Shown: in pieces, positions 63,222 through 64,000 of the stretch | Numbering within the stretch: the first letter of the stretch is position 1 | Layout: each line of letters opens with the position of its first letter | NCBI RefSeq assembly: GCF_947623445.1 | Contig: NC_135242.1 | Location: 16,368,001 to 16,432,000 of the forward strand | DNA from: Clavelina lepadiformis | Taxonomy: Eukaryota; Chordata; Ascidiacea; Aplousobranchia; Clavelinidae | Reading direction: 5' to 3' | Length of the DNA stretch: 64,000 bases | The notes under the pieces: model-generated | Told to the model about the DNA's origin: nothing | What the model saw: the letters and a program-made list of their open reading frames with translations, nothing else | Databases searched by the model: none | Position numbers and translations under genes: made by a program

Positions 63222-64000
63222 TCACGTGGTCGAATTATGGAGTTTTTTAATTAGATTTTCTGCTACAATTGATTGTTCAACAAGAGATTCGACTGCTGTT
63301 TCTGCAGCCTCAGATGAATTCTAAAAAAAAGGAAAAGTGTCAAAATCTTTATGACATGTGATGTACCTAACTTATTACAACTCGGTAGTGCTAAAATACA
63401 ACACCTGTGAGGCAGTTTGCTTATCTGTTAACGCCTGTAGTTTCTGAACTGTGGAGAAGAGTTCTTGTTGGAAGGCAAGGGCCATTTCCCTTTGAAGTTT
63501 ACCTAGTTCTTGTGCTTCTTCCTTAATATTGGCATAGTCTTGTTTAATCTAAAAATAAATTATAATAGTAACATAATTTATCATAACAACAACATAATTG
63601 AGCCTGATAAGTTCATTTGATAATTAATTCAAGGGACAAGTATCTAAAGCAAAAACTGATCTGGAAATATACAGTTCATGAAATTTCACCTCATTTAATT
63701 TTTGCATTAAAGAGGCTTTGTCTTCGGCACCATTTTCACCATCTTCGGCCAAGGTCTTTTCAAATCCTCTTTCTAATTCACCTTCAATCCGTAGTAAATT
63801 TCTTTCAGCATCTTCAAACTGCGAGAATAAGGAATTCAATGATACACAACACATTTAAAAACTTACGTTTACATTAACAATTTCAACAAAAAATGATCAC
63901 AAAAGAAAAATTGAATGTTTTTTTTAAATTTTCCTTTTGTCTTACTTTTTTAACAACATTTTCCATTGCTTCTTCCATTCTGACTTTAACTTTCTTTAAA
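63222..64000 (-). CDS. 3' end of an unrecognised coiled-coil protein gene
   Basis: Four minus-strand exons, all phase 0 with GT-AG borders: 63946 to beyond 64000 (ending MEEAMENVVKK), 63690-63818 (FEDAERNLLRIEGELERGFE...), 63405-63548 (IKQDYANIKEEAQELGKLQR...) and 63222-63320, which ends KKLHNSTT and TGA. The visible 141 residues are rich in Glu, Lys, Leu and Gln with heptad-like spacing, so a long coiled coil is likely; there is no other motif. All visible introns being phase 0 is common for coiled-coil genes built from helical exons. The family was not recognised, and the N-terminal part lies beyond the right edge. Confidence 0.75.

Overview
The window is nuclear DNA of a compact-genome animal. 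It is AT-rich, its genes are split into many short exons by GT-AG introns, and their closest recognisable relatives are chordate families. Exon sizes, intron sizes and the recurrent 'taggcctat'-type words suit an ascidian tunicate such as Ciona. That assignment is an inference. Exons below were read by eye from splice signals, phase continuity and remembered family motifs; nothing was searched.

Layout. Minus strand 1273-3377: 5' part of an endophilin-B (SH3GLB) gene with the whole N-BAR region; the SH3 part lies beyond the left edge. Plus strand 10413-22439: a complete GPR155/LYCHOS-type gene (transporter fold, GPCR-like 7TM, DEP domain). Plus strand 25911-29561: a complete LPGAT1-type acyltransferase. 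Minus strand 32641-35912: an unrecognised three-exon gene for a 156-residue charged protein. Minus strand 37670-42053: neuronal calcium sensor 1 (frequenin), seven coding exons. Minus strand 45371-56039: a TTLL10-type tubulin ligase in 22 coding exons, with a very long Ser/Thr/Asn/Gln-rich C-terminal tail. Minus strand 63222-64000: the 3' end of an unrecognised coiled-coil gene that continues past the right edge.

Spaces between genes and the larger introns hold mobile-element debris. Three short hAT-type elements have perfect 8-bp target duplications, one has 7/8 and two more are weaker. There are fold-back repeats, two tRNA-SINE-like pieces, and a LINE-like C-terminal relic. Two copies of one dispersed repeat sit about 52 kb apart in opposite orientation. 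One hAT element carries a recognisable hammerhead-ribozyme core, and the dispersed repeat carries a degenerate version of a similar motif.

The genes do not form one pathway. Membrane and lysosome functions (endophilin-B, GPR155, LPGAT1) lie on the left and calcium or cilium functions (NCS1, TTLL10) on the right. Two introns use GC donors (one in GPR155, one in TTLL10). Several genes have a 3' splice-site-like sequence a few bases before the start codon, as expected for spliced-leader trans-splicing or tiny 5' UTR exons.
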